A program made the translations under genes and the position numbers. Below are positions 52,603 through 62,098 of a stretch of 64,000 nt of DNA, one piece after another. The notes below the pieces were generated by a model, which saw only the letters and a list, made by a program, of their open reading frames with translations, was not told the DNA's origin and searched no databases. Source of the DNA: Desulfuromusa kysingii (GTDB lineage: Bacteria > Desulfobacterota > Desulfuromonadia > Desulfuromonadales > Geopsychrobacteraceae). The stretch lies in NCBI RefSeq assembly GCF_900107645.1, contig NZ_FNQN01000001.1, forward strand, positions 145,390 to 209,389, in the 5' to 3' direction. Numbering within the stretch: position 1 is the first letter of the stretch; each line of letters starts with the position of its first letter.

Positions 52603-53309
52603 TGACTGGGTGGGTTAATGGTATCGGCTGGGTGACGGCTGCGGGTTGTAACTGCGGGCGTAATACCGATCAGCAACCGCTGCTTCCAGGGACTCTGGAG
52701 ATACCAAAACGCAAGCAGGTGTTTGCAAAACCCGATATGCGGTTTGGCCGACTTGATCAGTTTTCCCGTATAGGTCTGGCGGCCATCGCTTTCTGTTTGC
52801 GCGATGCCGGGGAGGAAGCCTGGGATGAAAAACGTCCCATTGGTATTATCGCTGCCAGCCGCTACGGCTGCCTGCAAACGGACATCGCCTATCTACAGAC
52901 GCTGTTGCCAGAGCACGGCAAGTTAGCCAGCCCGAACCTGTTTGCTTATACGTTAGCCAACAGCTTTCTCGGTGAGGCGGCTTTGCGGTTTGGCCTGACC
53001 GGGCAGACTCTGGTTTTCAATCAGGATGATGCCAGTGGTCTTGCAGCGCTACACTTTGCTTTGGAAGAGCTGACGTGGAGCGAACAGCAGGCGGTTGTCA
53101 CGGGAATTTGTGATTTAAACCCACCTCCAGAGTTAGCAATCGGTGATGAGTGTCCTGGCAGTCTGTTCTTGTTGCTGGGAAAAGAGCCGTCCACTGCTGT
53201 TACGAGTTATGGAAAATTGGAGTTGCGGGACGGAGAGCTGTTTTTTTCGGGAGCCAGGGTTGCTGATTTCAGATCACTGGTGGCAAAATGTTTGGCCGTA
53301 GGAGTATAG
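52602..53309 (+). CDS. ketosynthase-like protein lacking the active-site Cys (chain-length-factor-like, ApeC-type)
   Basis: A 235-residue protein corresponding to the N-terminal half of a ketosynthase. It has GIGWVTAAGCN at the start and QFSRIGLAAIAFCLRDAG (about residues 53-70). VFNQDDASGLAALHFALEEL (about 138-157) replaces the nucleophile-elbow Cys by Asp. No His motifs are present. It is probably a structural partner setting chain length for the upstream enzyme. The reading frame is intact and translationally coupled, so it does not look like a decaying gene. Confidence 0.75.
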   Translation: MTGWVNGIGWVTAAGCNCGRNTDQQPLLPGTLEIPKRKQVFAKPDMRFGRLDQFSRIGLAAIAFCLRDAGEEAWDEKRPIGIIAASRYGCLQTDIAYLQTLLPEHGKLASPNLFAYTLANSFLGEAALRFGLTGQTLVFNQDDASGLAALHFALEELTWSEQQAVVTGICDLNPPPELAIGDECPGSLFLLLGKEPSTAVTSYGKLELRDGELFFSGARVADFRSLVAKCLAVGV

Positions 53310-53357
53310 ATTGATAGCAGAGGAATTTCTCTGTTGATAATAAAGGAGTCTTACCCA

Positions 53358-54617
53358 ATGAAGATGGAACTGATTTACCCAAGTTGGCCGAAGTTGGAGC
53401 GGCAAACTGAATTTCACCTGCCACCCCATGGTCCGGTGGTTTTTGCGGCAGCGATGCCCGATTATGTCGAGATTAATTTTATCGACGAGAACCTGCAGAC
53501 CGTGGATTATGATGCCGACTGTGACATCGTTGCGATCTCAACCATGCTTAGTTCTCAGCTTCCCCGCGCTTTTGACATTGCCCGTCAATTTCGCGAACGC
53601 GGCAAAACGGTCCTTTTTGGCGGTATTGCTACGATGTTGCACGCCGAAGAGGTGCAATTGCATGCTGATTCGGTTTTTCTGGGTGAAGTTGAAGGCCGCT
53701 TTGAACAGGTGCTGGAAGATTTTCAACGGGGTGAACTGAAGCCGGTCTATGACTATATGTATAAACACCCAGATATTAATCTGGTTGGGACTGCCAGACG
53801 TGACATTCTTGATCGTGAACTCTATAACTATCGTGGAGTGCAGATGCTGGATTTGGTCCATGCATCACGGGGCTGTAAATTCAACTGTTTCCCTTGCTGC
53901 ACTGGCTTTCTCGGTGGTCGGGTTTTCCGTCCTCGGCCCATCGATAAAGTGATTGAGGAGATGGAGGCGATCCAGAATAATCGCATGTTTATAGTCGATA
54001 ACTCTCTGGCTCAGGATCGTCAATGGTTACTCGATCTGTTTCAGGCGATGAAGCCGTTGAAGAAGAAGTGGGTCTCCCATCCGATTCTTGACGATGAAAA
54101 GGTGATTAAAGCCGCTGCCGATGCGGGAGCTTGGTATGTATATCAGGCTGTTTTTGATACCTCTGATACGATTCGCAACCGGGTGAAGCGCTATCAGGAT
54201 CACGGTATCGGCGTTGAAGGGACGATTATCCTGGGTACGGACGATCAGAGTGAGGATGACATCAAGCGGCTCGTCGATTTTCTCATGGAGATTGATCTCG
54301 ATGTTGCAGAGTTTACCATCTTAACCCCTTTCCCTCAATCTCCGATTCGGAAAGAAATGGAGAAAGACGGGCGAATTCTCTCAAATGACTGGTTGAAATA
54401 TACCGCTGATAAAGTCGTTTTCCAACCCAAGCAGATGACCCCGGAGAAGTTGCAGGAACTTTATTATTATGCCTGGGATACTTTTAACGCTGACAGTGGA
54501 CATCAGTTGAAAATGGGGGAACTGTTCAAAAAGGTCATCCGTCGGGAGATGGATGATGGCACGTATCACCGCTATAATCCACGCAAGAGCCGAATCTTTA
54601 ACAGGGCAGAAAAATGA
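53358..54617 (+). CDS. B12-binding radical SAM enzyme (first of three)
   Basis: A 419-residue enzyme with an N-terminal cobalamin-binding-type Rossmann domain (about residues 1-140, including DCDIVAISTMLSSQLPRAFD and TVLFGGIATMLHAEEV). The radical SAM domain binds its 4Fe-4S cluster by RGCKFNCFPC (CX3CX2C, about 172-181). ATG 53358 has AGGAG 8 bases upstream; 53334 is less likely. It is separated from the ketosynthase block by 48 bases and coupled to the next radical SAM gene by ATGA. Reaction unknown; methyl transfer or oxygen-independent oxidation and cyclisation are typical of the class. Confidence 0.85.
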   Translation: MKMELIYPSWPKLERQTEFHLPPHGPVVFAAAMPDYVEINFIDENLQTVDYDADCDIVAISTMLSSQLPRAFDIARQFRERGKTVLFGGIATMLHAEEVQLHADSVFLGEVEGRFEQVLEDFQRGELKPVYDYMYKHPDINLVGTARRDILDRELYNYRGVQMLDLVHASRGCKFNCFPCCTGFLGGRVFRPRPIDKVIEEMEAIQNNRMFIVDNSLAQDRQWLLDLFQAMKPLKKKWVSHPILDDEKVIKAAADAGAWYVYQAVFDTSDTIRNRVKRYQDHGIGVEGTIILGTDDQSEDDIKRLVDFLMEIDLDVAEFTILTPFPQSPIRKEMEKDGRILSNDWLKYTADKVVFQPKQMTPEKLQELYYYAWDTFNADSGHQLKMGELFKKVIRREMDDGTYHRYNPRKSRIFNRAEK

Positions 54618-55990
54618 GTCGGGTATTTTTTATTTCCAGCAATACGACAACAGATCCTTACCCGGTTTACCCGCTGGGGATGGCGGTTGTTGCTGGAGCC
54701 GTCAAGACTGCAGGACATCAAGTGCGGCAGTTTGATACGTTAGCTCAGGGGGAATCTATGCCCCTGTTGCTGCAACAGATCCGGGATTTTGCCCCGGATC
54801 TTCTGGCGATATCGTTGCGCAACATTGATAATGTCGATTCTTTTAGTGGCGACGACGGTTGGTATCTGCAGAAAATTCGGGACTTTATTGTCGCAATACG
54901 CAAAGAGGTGAGCGCTCCTATTGTCGTCGGTGGTCCGGCATTAACGATTCTGCCGGAGGAGATCGCTGATTATCTGGCGGTCGACTATGCCGTCATCGGT
55001 GAGGGGGAACGATCTCTGCCGCAATTAGTGGCTGATCTCGCGGCGGGGAAAGAGGTGCCGCGATTGATTCAGCGCAATCACCCTCTTCCCGGTGATGAGT
55101 TCAGCAGCCCTCTGTTTGAGCAGAATTTGGTCAATTTTTATCTGCAACAGAGCGGGATGGTGAACTTGCAGACGAAACGGGGTTGTCCCCATCGCTGTAG
55201 CTACTGTTCCTATCCTCATCTTGAAGGGTATAATTTCCGTTTCCGCAGCCCTCAGCTGGTAGTTGACGAACTGGAAAAAATGCAGCGGGAACACGGCGTC
55301 GAGCGGGTCTTTTTTACCGATTCAGTATTTAACGATCCACAGAAGCGCTATTTGGTTCTGGTTGAGGAGATGCTGCGCCGTAATCTGAAGATGCAATGGT
55401 CGGCTTTCTTTCGTCCGCAAGGATTGTCACGACAAGAGCTGGCGTTGATGAAACGGGCTGGTCTTTATGCCCTGGAGTTGGGGACAGATGCAGGCTCTGA
55501 TCAAACCCTGGCTGGTCTCGATAAGCGTCTGACGTTTGCCGAAATTATCGAAGTCAATCAAGCCTGTCTCGATCAACAGCTGCCCGCGGCCCATTTTGTT
55601 ATGTTTGGTGGCCCCGACGAAGATGATGCTTCGGTGGCTGAAGGGATGAAGAATATGGCGCAGCTCGGACAGTCCGTGGTGTTTGCATTTTCCGGCATTC
55701 GTATTCATCCTGATGCTCCCCTCCATCAGCGTGCCATCGCCGACGGGCTGGTCACGTCTGAATCGTCTTTACTGAAACCCATCTATTATTTTTCACCGTT
55801 GCTGGACCGGAAGAAGATGGAGAAAACCATCGAAGATGAGTTCGCCAAACACAGAAATCGCATCTTCCCGCCGTCCAAAGGGATGGAGCGGATGGCGGTG
55901 ATGAAGGGGTTTGGCTTTTGTGGTTTGATGTGGGATCGACTGGTGCGTTTTCCACAACCGGGAACTGTTGAAGAGAGTCGCCAACGATGA
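54614..55990 (+). CDS. B12-binding radical SAM enzyme (second of three)
   Basis: A 458-residue protein. The cobalamin domain includes YPVYPLGMAVVAGAVKTAGH (about residues 15-34), LLAISLRNIDNVDSFSGDDG and VVGGPALTILPEEI (about 102-115). The radical SAM cluster motif is RGCPHRCSYC (about 193-202) with TDSVFNDPQKRY downstream. The SLRNIDN segment recalls proteins labelled lipid-biosynthesis B12-binding radical SAM. It overlaps both radical SAM neighbours by 4 bases, so the three are expressed as a unit. Confidence 0.85.
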   Translation: MSRVFFISSNTTTDPYPVYPLGMAVVAGAVKTAGHQVRQFDTLAQGESMPLLLQQIRDFAPDLLAISLRNIDNVDSFSGDDGWYLQKIRDFIVAIRKEVSAPIVVGGPALTILPEEIADYLAVDYAVIGEGERSLPQLVADLAAGKEVPRLIQRNHPLPGDEFSSPLFEQNLVNFYLQQSGMVNLQTKRGCPHRCSYCSYPHLEGYNFRFRSPQLVVDELEKMQREHGVERVFFTDSVFNDPQKRYLVLVEEMLRRNLKMQWSAFFRPQGLSRQELALMKRAGLYALELGTDAGSDQTLAGLDKRLTFAEIIEVNQACLDQQLPAAHFVMFGGPDEDDASVAEGMKNMAQLGQSVVFAFSGIRIHPDAPLHQRAIADGLVTSESSLLKPIYYFSPLLDRKKMEKTIEDEFAKHRNRIFPPSKGMERMAVMKGFGFCGLMWDRLVRFPQPGTVEESRQR

Positions 55991-57438
55991 ACGCGTTAAA
56001 CGATAAAAATATTTTACTGCTCCATCCCCTTGGCTATAAAGTTGAGGACGCGGCTCAGGATATTTCTCGCAAGGCGAATATCATGCCGCCTTTAGGGTTA
56101 GCCAGTATCGCCGCCTATCTCGAACGTGAAGGCTTCCATTGTGACATCCTTGATGGTTACGCCTATCCTGATGTGGATCAGCCGTTAAAACAGCTGTTAC
56201 GTCAACAGCGTCCAGCTTTGCTCGGGGTCAGTTGTACGACAGCCAGCTTTCACGATTCGGTCCGTTTGGCGCAGTTGGCTAAAGCTGAACTCCCGGAGAT
56301 TGAGGTGGTTTTTGGCGGATCCCATGTTTCCGCGTTGAAAGAGAAGATTCTCGAGTTCTCCCCGGTGATTGATTATGCGGTGACCGGTGAGGGTGAGCAG
56401 GTGATGCTGGAGCTGGCGCAACGGGGTGGAGGCGATCCCGCGCAGATCGGCGGACTGGTCTGGCGCGCTGCAGATGGAAGCCTGGTCAACAATGGTTATC
56501 GTTCTGACGCGCTGGTTCTGGATGATCTCCCTTTTCCTGCCTATGAAAAGCTGGCCGGATACCCGGCGGCGTATAAACTGCCCATCTTTAACTATCCGAC
56601 CGCCCCGAACAGTAGTTGTATCTCCAGTCGCGGTTGTCCCTATAGTTGTAGCTACTGTGATCGCAGCGTTTTCCGCAGTTCGTTCCGATTCAATTCAGCC
56701 GAGTATCTCTACCAGCATCTCAAATATCTCCAACAAAGGTTCTCTATCCGACATATCAATTTTTATGATGATCAGTTTACTTTTCATCGGGATCGGGTGG
56801 AAGAGTTCTGTCAGATGATGATCAATCAGCCTTTAGGGATGACCTTTAACTGTGCGGTGCGGGCGGAACATGTTGATCGAGAGCTCATGCAACTGATGAA
56901 GGCCGCTGGTTGCTGGATGGTCAGCCTGGGAATTGAAAGTGGCGATGAACTGTTACTCTCTCAACATCGCCAGAATGTCAATCTGGACCGACTTGGCGAC
57001 ACCATTCGCATGATTAACTCGTGCGGCATCCGTACCAAGGGGCTTTTGATGATGGGCCTGCCGGGGGAGAACGAAGAATCTATCCGGCGGAGTATGGACT
57101 ATGTCTTCTCGTTGCCTCTGGACGATTTTAATCTGGCCAAGTTTACCCCCTTTCCGGGGTCACCTATCTATGACAACATCCATGAACTCGGTACCTTTGA
57201 TGAAGATTGGCCGAAGATGGACTGCATGCATTTTCAGTTTGTGCCGCATGGAATGGAAAAGGAACGTCTGGAAAAGTTGTTTATTGAGTTCTATAAGAGT
57301 CACTTTCGACGTCACCGGGTGCTGTTTGGTTACCTGACAATGCTTTGGAAATCTCCGGATAGTTGGTTACGCTTTGCCGGGAGTGCCGGACAATTTGTCC
57401 GCTTTGCTTTAAGTAATAAACGTTATGGCAGCTCCTGA
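55987..57438 (+). CDS. B12-binding radical SAM enzyme (third of three)
   Basis: A 483-residue BchE-like architecture. The B12 domain has IMPPLGLASIAAYLEREGFH (about residues 33-52), VVFGGSHVSALKEK (about 111-124) and DYAVTGEGEQVM. The radical SAM cluster motif is RGCPYSCSYC (about 217-226), with INFYDDQFTFHRDRVEEFC after it. A C-terminal tail with basic residues could contact membrane. It overlaps the glycosyltransferase-acyltransferase gene by 14 bases. The substrate is presumed to be the polyene, its ring or its lipid carrier. Confidence 0.86.
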   Translation: MNALNDKNILLLHPLGYKVEDAAQDISRKANIMPPLGLASIAAYLEREGFHCDILDGYAYPDVDQPLKQLLRQQRPALLGVSCTTASFHDSVRLAQLAKAELPEIEVVFGGSHVSALKEKILEFSPVIDYAVTGEGEQVMLELAQRGGGDPAQIGGLVWRAADGSLVNNGYRSDALVLDDLPFPAYEKLAGYPAAYKLPIFNYPTAPNSSCISSRGCPYSCSYCDRSVFRSSFRFNSAEYLYQHLKYLQQRFSIRHINFYDDQFTFHRDRVEEFCQMMINQPLGMTFNCAVRAEHVDRELMQLMKAAGCWMVSLGIESGDELLLSQHRQNVNLDRLGDTIRMINSCGIRTKGLLMMGLPGENEESIRRSMDYVFSLPLDDFNLAKFTPFPGSPIYDNIHELGTFDEDWPKMDCMHFQFVPHGMEKERLEKLFIEFYKSHFRRHRVLFGYLTMLWKSPDSWLRFAGSAGQFVRFALSNKRYGSS

Positions 57439-59557
57439 CGAGAGATTGAATTCTTTTGTTGTTGTTCCGGTCTATAACCATGCAGAAACGTTGCGGCAGG
57501 TTGTAGAAGCGGTGCTGCAACATCATCCTCTGGTGTTGGTGGTAGATGATGGCAGCACCGACAACGGGGCAGCGAATCTCACCGGTCTACCGGTCGAGCT
57601 GTTAAGTCACGCGCAAAATTTGGGAAAAGGAGCGGCTCTCTGCACTGCTGCAGAGTGGGGAATCAAGCAGGGGCTGACCCATATGATCAGCATCGATGCG
57701 GATGGGCAGCATGACCCCGCCGACCTGCCGCGATTTTTGGCCGCTGTGGAGAAAAATCGACAAGCCTTGATTGTCGGGCATCGTGACTTTGCCCAACAAA
57801 GTATTCCAGGTTCATCACGTTTCGGTCGGAAGTTCTCCAACTTTTGGTTACGTTTGCAGACTGGAAGCCAGCTCAAAGATAGCCAGAGTGGTTTTCGCGC
57901 TTACCCGCTATTTGTTTTTCAACAGCTGAACTTTTGGACGCGACGCTATAATTTCGAGATTGAGATTCTGGTTCGATCTGCTTGGGCCGGGGTGGAACTG
58001 CAGGATGTGGATATCTCGGTTTATTACCCTTGTGGCGATGAACGGATCTCCCATTTTCGCGGTTTTATGGACAACTGGCGCTTGACTTTACTCAACACCC
58101 ATTTGACCTTGAGGTCGATTGTTCCGTGGCCCCATCGGAAGGTTGTTGAAACCCAGCGGGATGGCAGCGAAGCAATTAAAACCTTATCGGTGATTCACCC
58201 GCTGCGTTCGATCCGTAAACTGCTTCAGGAGAACAGTTCGCCAAAACAGCTGGCGCTGGCTGCTGGTGTCGGGGTCTTGCTAGGGACTTTGCCATTATTA
58301 TTTTGCCACACGATCGCTATTCTATTTGTCTGTGGTTTTTTTCGGCTGAACAAAGTTGCTGCTATCAGCAGCAGTCAGCTGTGCATGCCACCATTCGTTC
58401 CGGCGCTCTGTATTGAGGCCGGATATTTTTTCCGTAATGGCAGCTGGTTGACTGAATTTTCCATGCAGACTCTGGGTTACCAGGCGGCGCAAAGGTTGTA
58501 TGAGTGGTTACTCGGTTCATTACTGCTGGCTCCATTGTTGGCGGTTGCTGTGGCTGGGATCACTTTTTGGCTGGCAACAGCAATCAACCGTAAAGACAAT
58601 ATGCACGCGACAGACAAGGATTCCTCCCGTTCAGAACGTGCTGCTCGACAAGAATGGACCAGCCGCAGTATCGGCTCATCATGGCAACATCAGTTTTTTT
58701 ATCGGATGATCCGCCTAGGTGGCAGGCGTGCTGCATACATACCACTTTATTTCGTGGTGTTTTATTATGTACTGCTCCTCTCAGTGCGTAAAAAATGTCA
58801 GTTTTATCTGGCCCGGCGCTTTCCACAGGCTGGAGCATGGGGGGGCTTCTGGAACAGTTACCGAATGACGCTGGAGTTGGGTAAGGTGCTGGTTGACCGG
58901 GCGCTGGTCGGTATTCTAGGGCCAGAGCAAATCCACGTTGAGTTGCTGGGAAAAGCGGAGTTATTACAGGTTCTGGCCGAGAATAAAGGGGTAATTTTAG
59001 TGAATGCCCATGTTGGTTGCTGGCAGGTGGCGATGTCTGCTCTCGGGTTTATGAAAACCCCAGTCAACCTGCTGATGCAGCGCGAAGATGGGGATATTGA
59101 TCGACACTATTTTGAGCATGCCGGGATTGAATGTCCCTATCGGATTATTGATCCACGGGGAGACCTCGGTGGTGTCTTGAAGATGGTGGAAGTCCTCAAG
59201 CGTGGCGAAGTGTTGTCGGTGATGGGTGATCGGATGCTTGGTGAAGATCGCAACGGGGTGGATGTCGAATTTATGGGGGGAACGGTGACCGTGCCGTTCA
59301 GTGCTTATAAGCTGGCATCGGCAACTGGTGCTCCGATTGTAGTCCTTTTTTCATATAAAACCGCAGCCGCCAGATATGAATTGAAACTGTATAAAACGAT
59401 CAGAGTGCCCCCCGGCTTGGGGCGTGGTAGCAATGTCTTTCAACCTTATGCCCGCGAATTTGCGGAAACCTTAGAAGTTTTTTGTGCTGAACACCCATTT
59501 CAGTTTTTCAATTTTTTCGATATGTGGCAGAATCAGCCACCTGATCAAAACTGCTGA
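57425..59557 (+). CDS. glycosyltransferase family 2 - DUF2062 - LpxL-type acyltransferase fusion
   Basis: A 710-residue three-domain fusion. Residues 1-235 form a GT2 domain with VVPVYNHAETLRQVV, VVDDGSTDNG and the DAD metal motif (91-93). Residues about 255-390 form a DUF2062 membrane segment (AAGVGVLLGTLPLLFCHTIA). Residues about 410-705 form a LpxL/HtrB acyltransferase. In the acyltransferase the HX4D/E motif reads NAHVGCWQ, so the acidic residue is Gln534 after His529. In E. coli-type clusters the glycosyltransferase and acyltransferase are separate. It could glycosylate and acylate the carrier lipid in one step. Confidence 0.85.
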   Translation: MAAPDERLNSFVVVPVYNHAETLRQVVEAVLQHHPLVLVVDDGSTDNGAANLTGLPVELLSHAQNLGKGAALCTAAEWGIKQGLTHMISIDADGQHDPADLPRFLAAVEKNRQALIVGHRDFAQQSIPGSSRFGRKFSNFWLRLQTGSQLKDSQSGFRAYPLFVFQQLNFWTRRYNFEIEILVRSAWAGVELQDVDISVYYPCGDERISHFRGFMDNWRLTLLNTHLTLRSIVPWPHRKVVETQRDGSEAIKTLSVIHPLRSIRKLLQENSSPKQLALAAGVGVLLGTLPLLFCHTIAILFVCGFFRLNKVAAISSSQLCMPPFVPALCIEAGYFFRNGSWLTEFSMQTLGYQAAQRLYEWLLGSLLLAPLLAVAVAGITFWLATAINRKDNMHATDKDSSRSERAARQEWTSRSIGSSWQHQFFYRMIRLGGRRAAYIPLYFVVFYYVLLLSVRKKCQFYLARRFPQAGAWGGFWNSYRMTLELGKVLVDRALVGILGPEQIHVELLGKAELLQVLAENKGVILVNAHVGCWQVAMSALGFMKTPVNLLMQREDGDIDRHYFEHAGIECPYRIIDPRGDLGGVLKMVEVLKRGEVLSVMGDRMLGEDRNGVDVEFMGGTVTVPFSAYKLASATGAPIVVLFSYKTAAARYELKLYKTIRVPPGLGRGSNVFQPYAREFAETLEVFCAEHPFQFFNFFDMWQNQPPDQNC

Positions 59558-59577
59558 ATAATTCAAGGAGTTATACT

Positions 59578-59829
59578 ATGAGCGTGAAAGAAAAGCTCAA
59601 AAAGGTCCTTATTGAGGATCTCAATCTGGAAGATGTTGAACCTGAAGAAATCGAAGATGATATGGCCTTATTTGGCGACGGTTTAGGGCTGGATTCCCTG
59701 GACGCTGTTGAGCTGGTTGTTATTGTCCAAAAACACTTCGGAGTTGAAATCAAGGATATGGAAGAGGGACGCCCTGCGTTCCAGACTCTCAGTACTCTGG
59801 CTCAGTATATTGAGGAACGGATGGCTTGA
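59578..59829 (+). CDS. acyl carrier protein (second of two)
   Basis: An 83-residue acidic ACP with Ser40 in GDGLGLDSLDAVEL as the phosphopantetheine site. A clear AAGGAG site precedes the ATG, giving an independent and probably strong start inside the operon. It overlaps the following ketosynthase (TGATG). It is acidic throughout and resembles the ApeE/ApeF type of carrier. Confidence 0.93.
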   Translation: MSVKEKLKKVLIEDLNLEDVEPEEIEDDMALFGDGLGLDSLDAVELVVIVQKHFGVEIKDMEEGRPAFQTLSTLAQYIEERMA

Positions 59830-61031
59830 TGGGGACCTCTGCGCCGATTGCAATCACTGGTATGGGCTGTCTTTCAGGGGCTGGGATGAACCTTCCCGAA
59901 TCTCTGCAAAGCATGTTTCGCAATCAACGCTATCCCCATTCACCGCGACGTTTTTCAACGGACCATCCGGTCAGCTATCCTGTATTGGAGCTGCGTGATG
60001 AATTTAAGTTGCCACTTGATAATCAGGAAACGGTCTATGCCCGGACCAGTCAGTTAGCGCTGGCTGCTGCACTGGAAGCCTTGGCTGACGCCGGATGGAC
60101 AGCCGAGAGTTTACGTGGCAAACGAGTCGGTGTTTGTATTGGTACGACGGTCGGTTGCTCTCTGAATTGTGACGACTTTTATCGTGCTTTTAAGGCTAAC
60201 GGCGCTGCGGGCAATCCGGATATGGGGATCATCCAGCGGTTTCTGCGTAGCAATCCCTCTGCGGTCATAGCCCGGCAGCTTAAGCTGGATGGTCCGAAGC
60301 AGACAGTTGTGAATGCCTGTTCTTCCGGGACTGAAGCGATTGGTATTGGTGCTTCCTGGTTGAAAGCCGGAGCCTGCGATATCGTCATTGCCGGTGGTGC
60401 TGACGAGCTGGCACGGGTGACTTATGCTGGATTCAGTTCATTGATGATCAGTGACACTGAACCTTGTAAACCCTTTGATCTCGAACGCAAGGGGTTAAAT
60501 CTCGGGGAAGGCGCTGGCATATTAATTCTGGAAAGTGCAGCGGTTCGGGAATCCAAAAAAGCCCGTGGTTATCTTCTGGGATATGGTTCCGCATCCGATG
60601 CCCATCATCTGACTGCTCCGCACCCAGATGGAACCGGTCTTAAAAGGGCGTTAACGGAAGCGTTTACCAGCGCAGCAGTGACGCCGGAAATGATCTCTTT
60701 TATTAACGCACACGGTACTGGCACCCCAGACAATGATCGGGTTGAGTGTCGAGTGATGAATGAAATTTTACCCGGAGTCCCTTTTGTTTCCACTAAAGGT
60801 TATACGGGACATACCCTCGGCGCCGCTGGTGGAATTGAAGCCGCCTTTACCGTCGCTTGTCTGCAACGCGGTGAGCTCCCTGCGAGTATTGGTTTTGCTA
60901 CAGCTGATCCCGAATTGGCGGCGACCCCGGTGACTGAAAATACTCCCGTCAGTGGTGAGATTGCCCTCTCCGAATCACTGGCGTTTGGTGGCAATAATGG
61001 CGTGCTGATTTTTTCCAGAGGAGATGCCTGA
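59829..61031 (+). CDS. beta-ketoacyl-ACP synthase (paired with a Cys-less partner)
   Basis: A 400-residue ketosynthase with an intact triad: Cys164 in VNACSSGT, His295 in NAHGTGTP and His328 in KGYTGHTLGAAGG. ATG 59829 gives a one-base overlap with the ACP stop; the in-frame TTG 3 bases upstream is unnecessary. It is the active half of a second KS/chain-length-factor-like pair with the next gene. Confidence 0.9.
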   Translation: MGTSAPIAITGMGCLSGAGMNLPESLQSMFRNQRYPHSPRRFSTDHPVSYPVLELRDEFKLPLDNQETVYARTSQLALAAALEALADAGWTAESLRGKRVGVCIGTTVGCSLNCDDFYRAFKANGAAGNPDMGIIQRFLRSNPSAVIARQLKLDGPKQTVVNACSSGTEAIGIGASWLKAGACDIVIAGGADELARVTYAGFSSLMISDTEPCKPFDLERKGLNLGEGAGILILESAAVRESKKARGYLLGYGSASDAHHLTAPHPDGTGLKRALTEAFTSAAVTPEMISFINAHGTGTPDNDRVECRVMNEILPGVPFVSTKGYTGHTLGAAGGIEAAFTVACLQRGELPASIGFATADPELAATPVTENTPVSGEIALSESLAFGGNNGVLIFSRGDA

Positions 61032-61032
61032 C

Positions 61033-62091
61033 ATGCGTATGGCCATTCAGGGGATTGGGATTACTGGTAGTTTTGGCAGTGGCGTTGCTTCATTCCGTGC
61101 CGCTTTGCAGACCGGCAGTGATCGGTCAGCATTGGCGGTTGATGACTCTCCTCGCTATCGTGCCGGGATCGAGGGGTTGGATGAGTTTATTCCGAAACGG
61201 GCGCTACGAAGGATTGATCATTTCTCAAGAATGACTCTGCTCGGTGCCTGCCAAGCGCTCAAAGATGCCGATCTTCTTGCCGCTGATCGCTCACGGATCG
61301 GGGTCGCTATTGCGTCAGGTTATGGGGCATTGAATACAACCTTTAATTTCCTCGATTCCTATCTCGACTTTGGCTATTCGTGCAGTTCTCCAACCCATTT
61401 TTCCAATTCTGTCCATAACGCTGCGGCTGCACATGTCTCCATTCAGTTGAAAACGACGGCACCCAGCTTGACTGTGACGCAATTTGAGATGTCCGTGCCA
61501 TCAGCGCTGCTGAGTGCGCAACAGTGGTTGGCCGAAGGACGGGTTGATCAGGTTCTGTTTGGTGCTGTGGATGAATCCTGCGAGGTCCTGAACTACTGCC
61601 GGGAACAGTTTTTTGGTGCCGGTGAAAAGGGCCCTCTGCGGCCGTTTGCCTTTTCTGAACAGAGTGCTGTTGCTGGTGAGGGGGCGGTATTCTTTGTGCT
61701 GACACGAGCAGATCATGGCGCGAACTATGGCTATGTCGATGAGGTCATTCTGGGGAATCATCTGGTTTGTCCGCTCAATTTACCGCAAGACGATTTATTC
61801 ATTATCGGTGCAGATGGTCACAAGGAGTGTGGCTCCTTCTATGCGGAACTGCTCAATGGCCGTGCAGCGGCAGCCTATGCGCCATTGTATGGCAGCTTTC
61901 CAGCGGCGGCAGGGTTTGATCTGGCCGCCGCCGCAGTGTCATTAGGCGATCGAACCCTTTATGCTTCTTCTGATCCGGTCTCTTCCGGAGTAACGTCGGC
62001 TATTGCACCACAGAAACTGGATCAGGGACAGCTGGCCTGTTTGAAGTTTGGCTCAGGTGGCGATTACGGTCTGATTCGTTTATCAAACTGA
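61033..62091 (+). CDS. ketosynthase-like protein lacking the active-site Cys (chain-length-factor-like)
   Basis: A 352-residue ketosynthase-fold protein. It begins MAIQGIGITGSFGSGVASF and has SRIGVAIASGYGALNTTFNF (about residues 91-110). The nucleophile region reads VTQFEMSVPSALLSAQQWL, with Gln/Phe/Glu where Cys is expected, and the HGTGT and GH motifs are missing. Gln at this place is typical of chain-length factors. ATG 61033 is 9 bases after AGAGGAG; the earlier ATG 61024 abuts that site. Confidence 0.8.
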   Translation: MRMAIQGIGITGSFGSGVASFRAALQTGSDRSALAVDDSPRYRAGIEGLDEFIPKRALRRIDHFSRMTLLGACQALKDADLLAADRSRIGVAIASGYGALNTTFNFLDSYLDFGYSCSSPTHFSNSVHNAAAAHVSIQLKTTAPSLTVTQFEMSVPSALLSAQQWLAEGRVDQVLFGAVDESCEVLNYCREQFFGAGEKGPLRPFAFSEQSAVAGEGAVFFVLTRADHGANYGYVDEVILGNHLVCPLNLPQDDLFIIGADGHKECGSFYAELLNGRAAAAYAPLYGSFPAAAGFDLAAAAVSLGDRTLYASSDPVSSGVTSAIAPQKLDQGQLACLKFGSGGDYGLIRLSN

Positions 62092-62098
62092 GGGTTCT

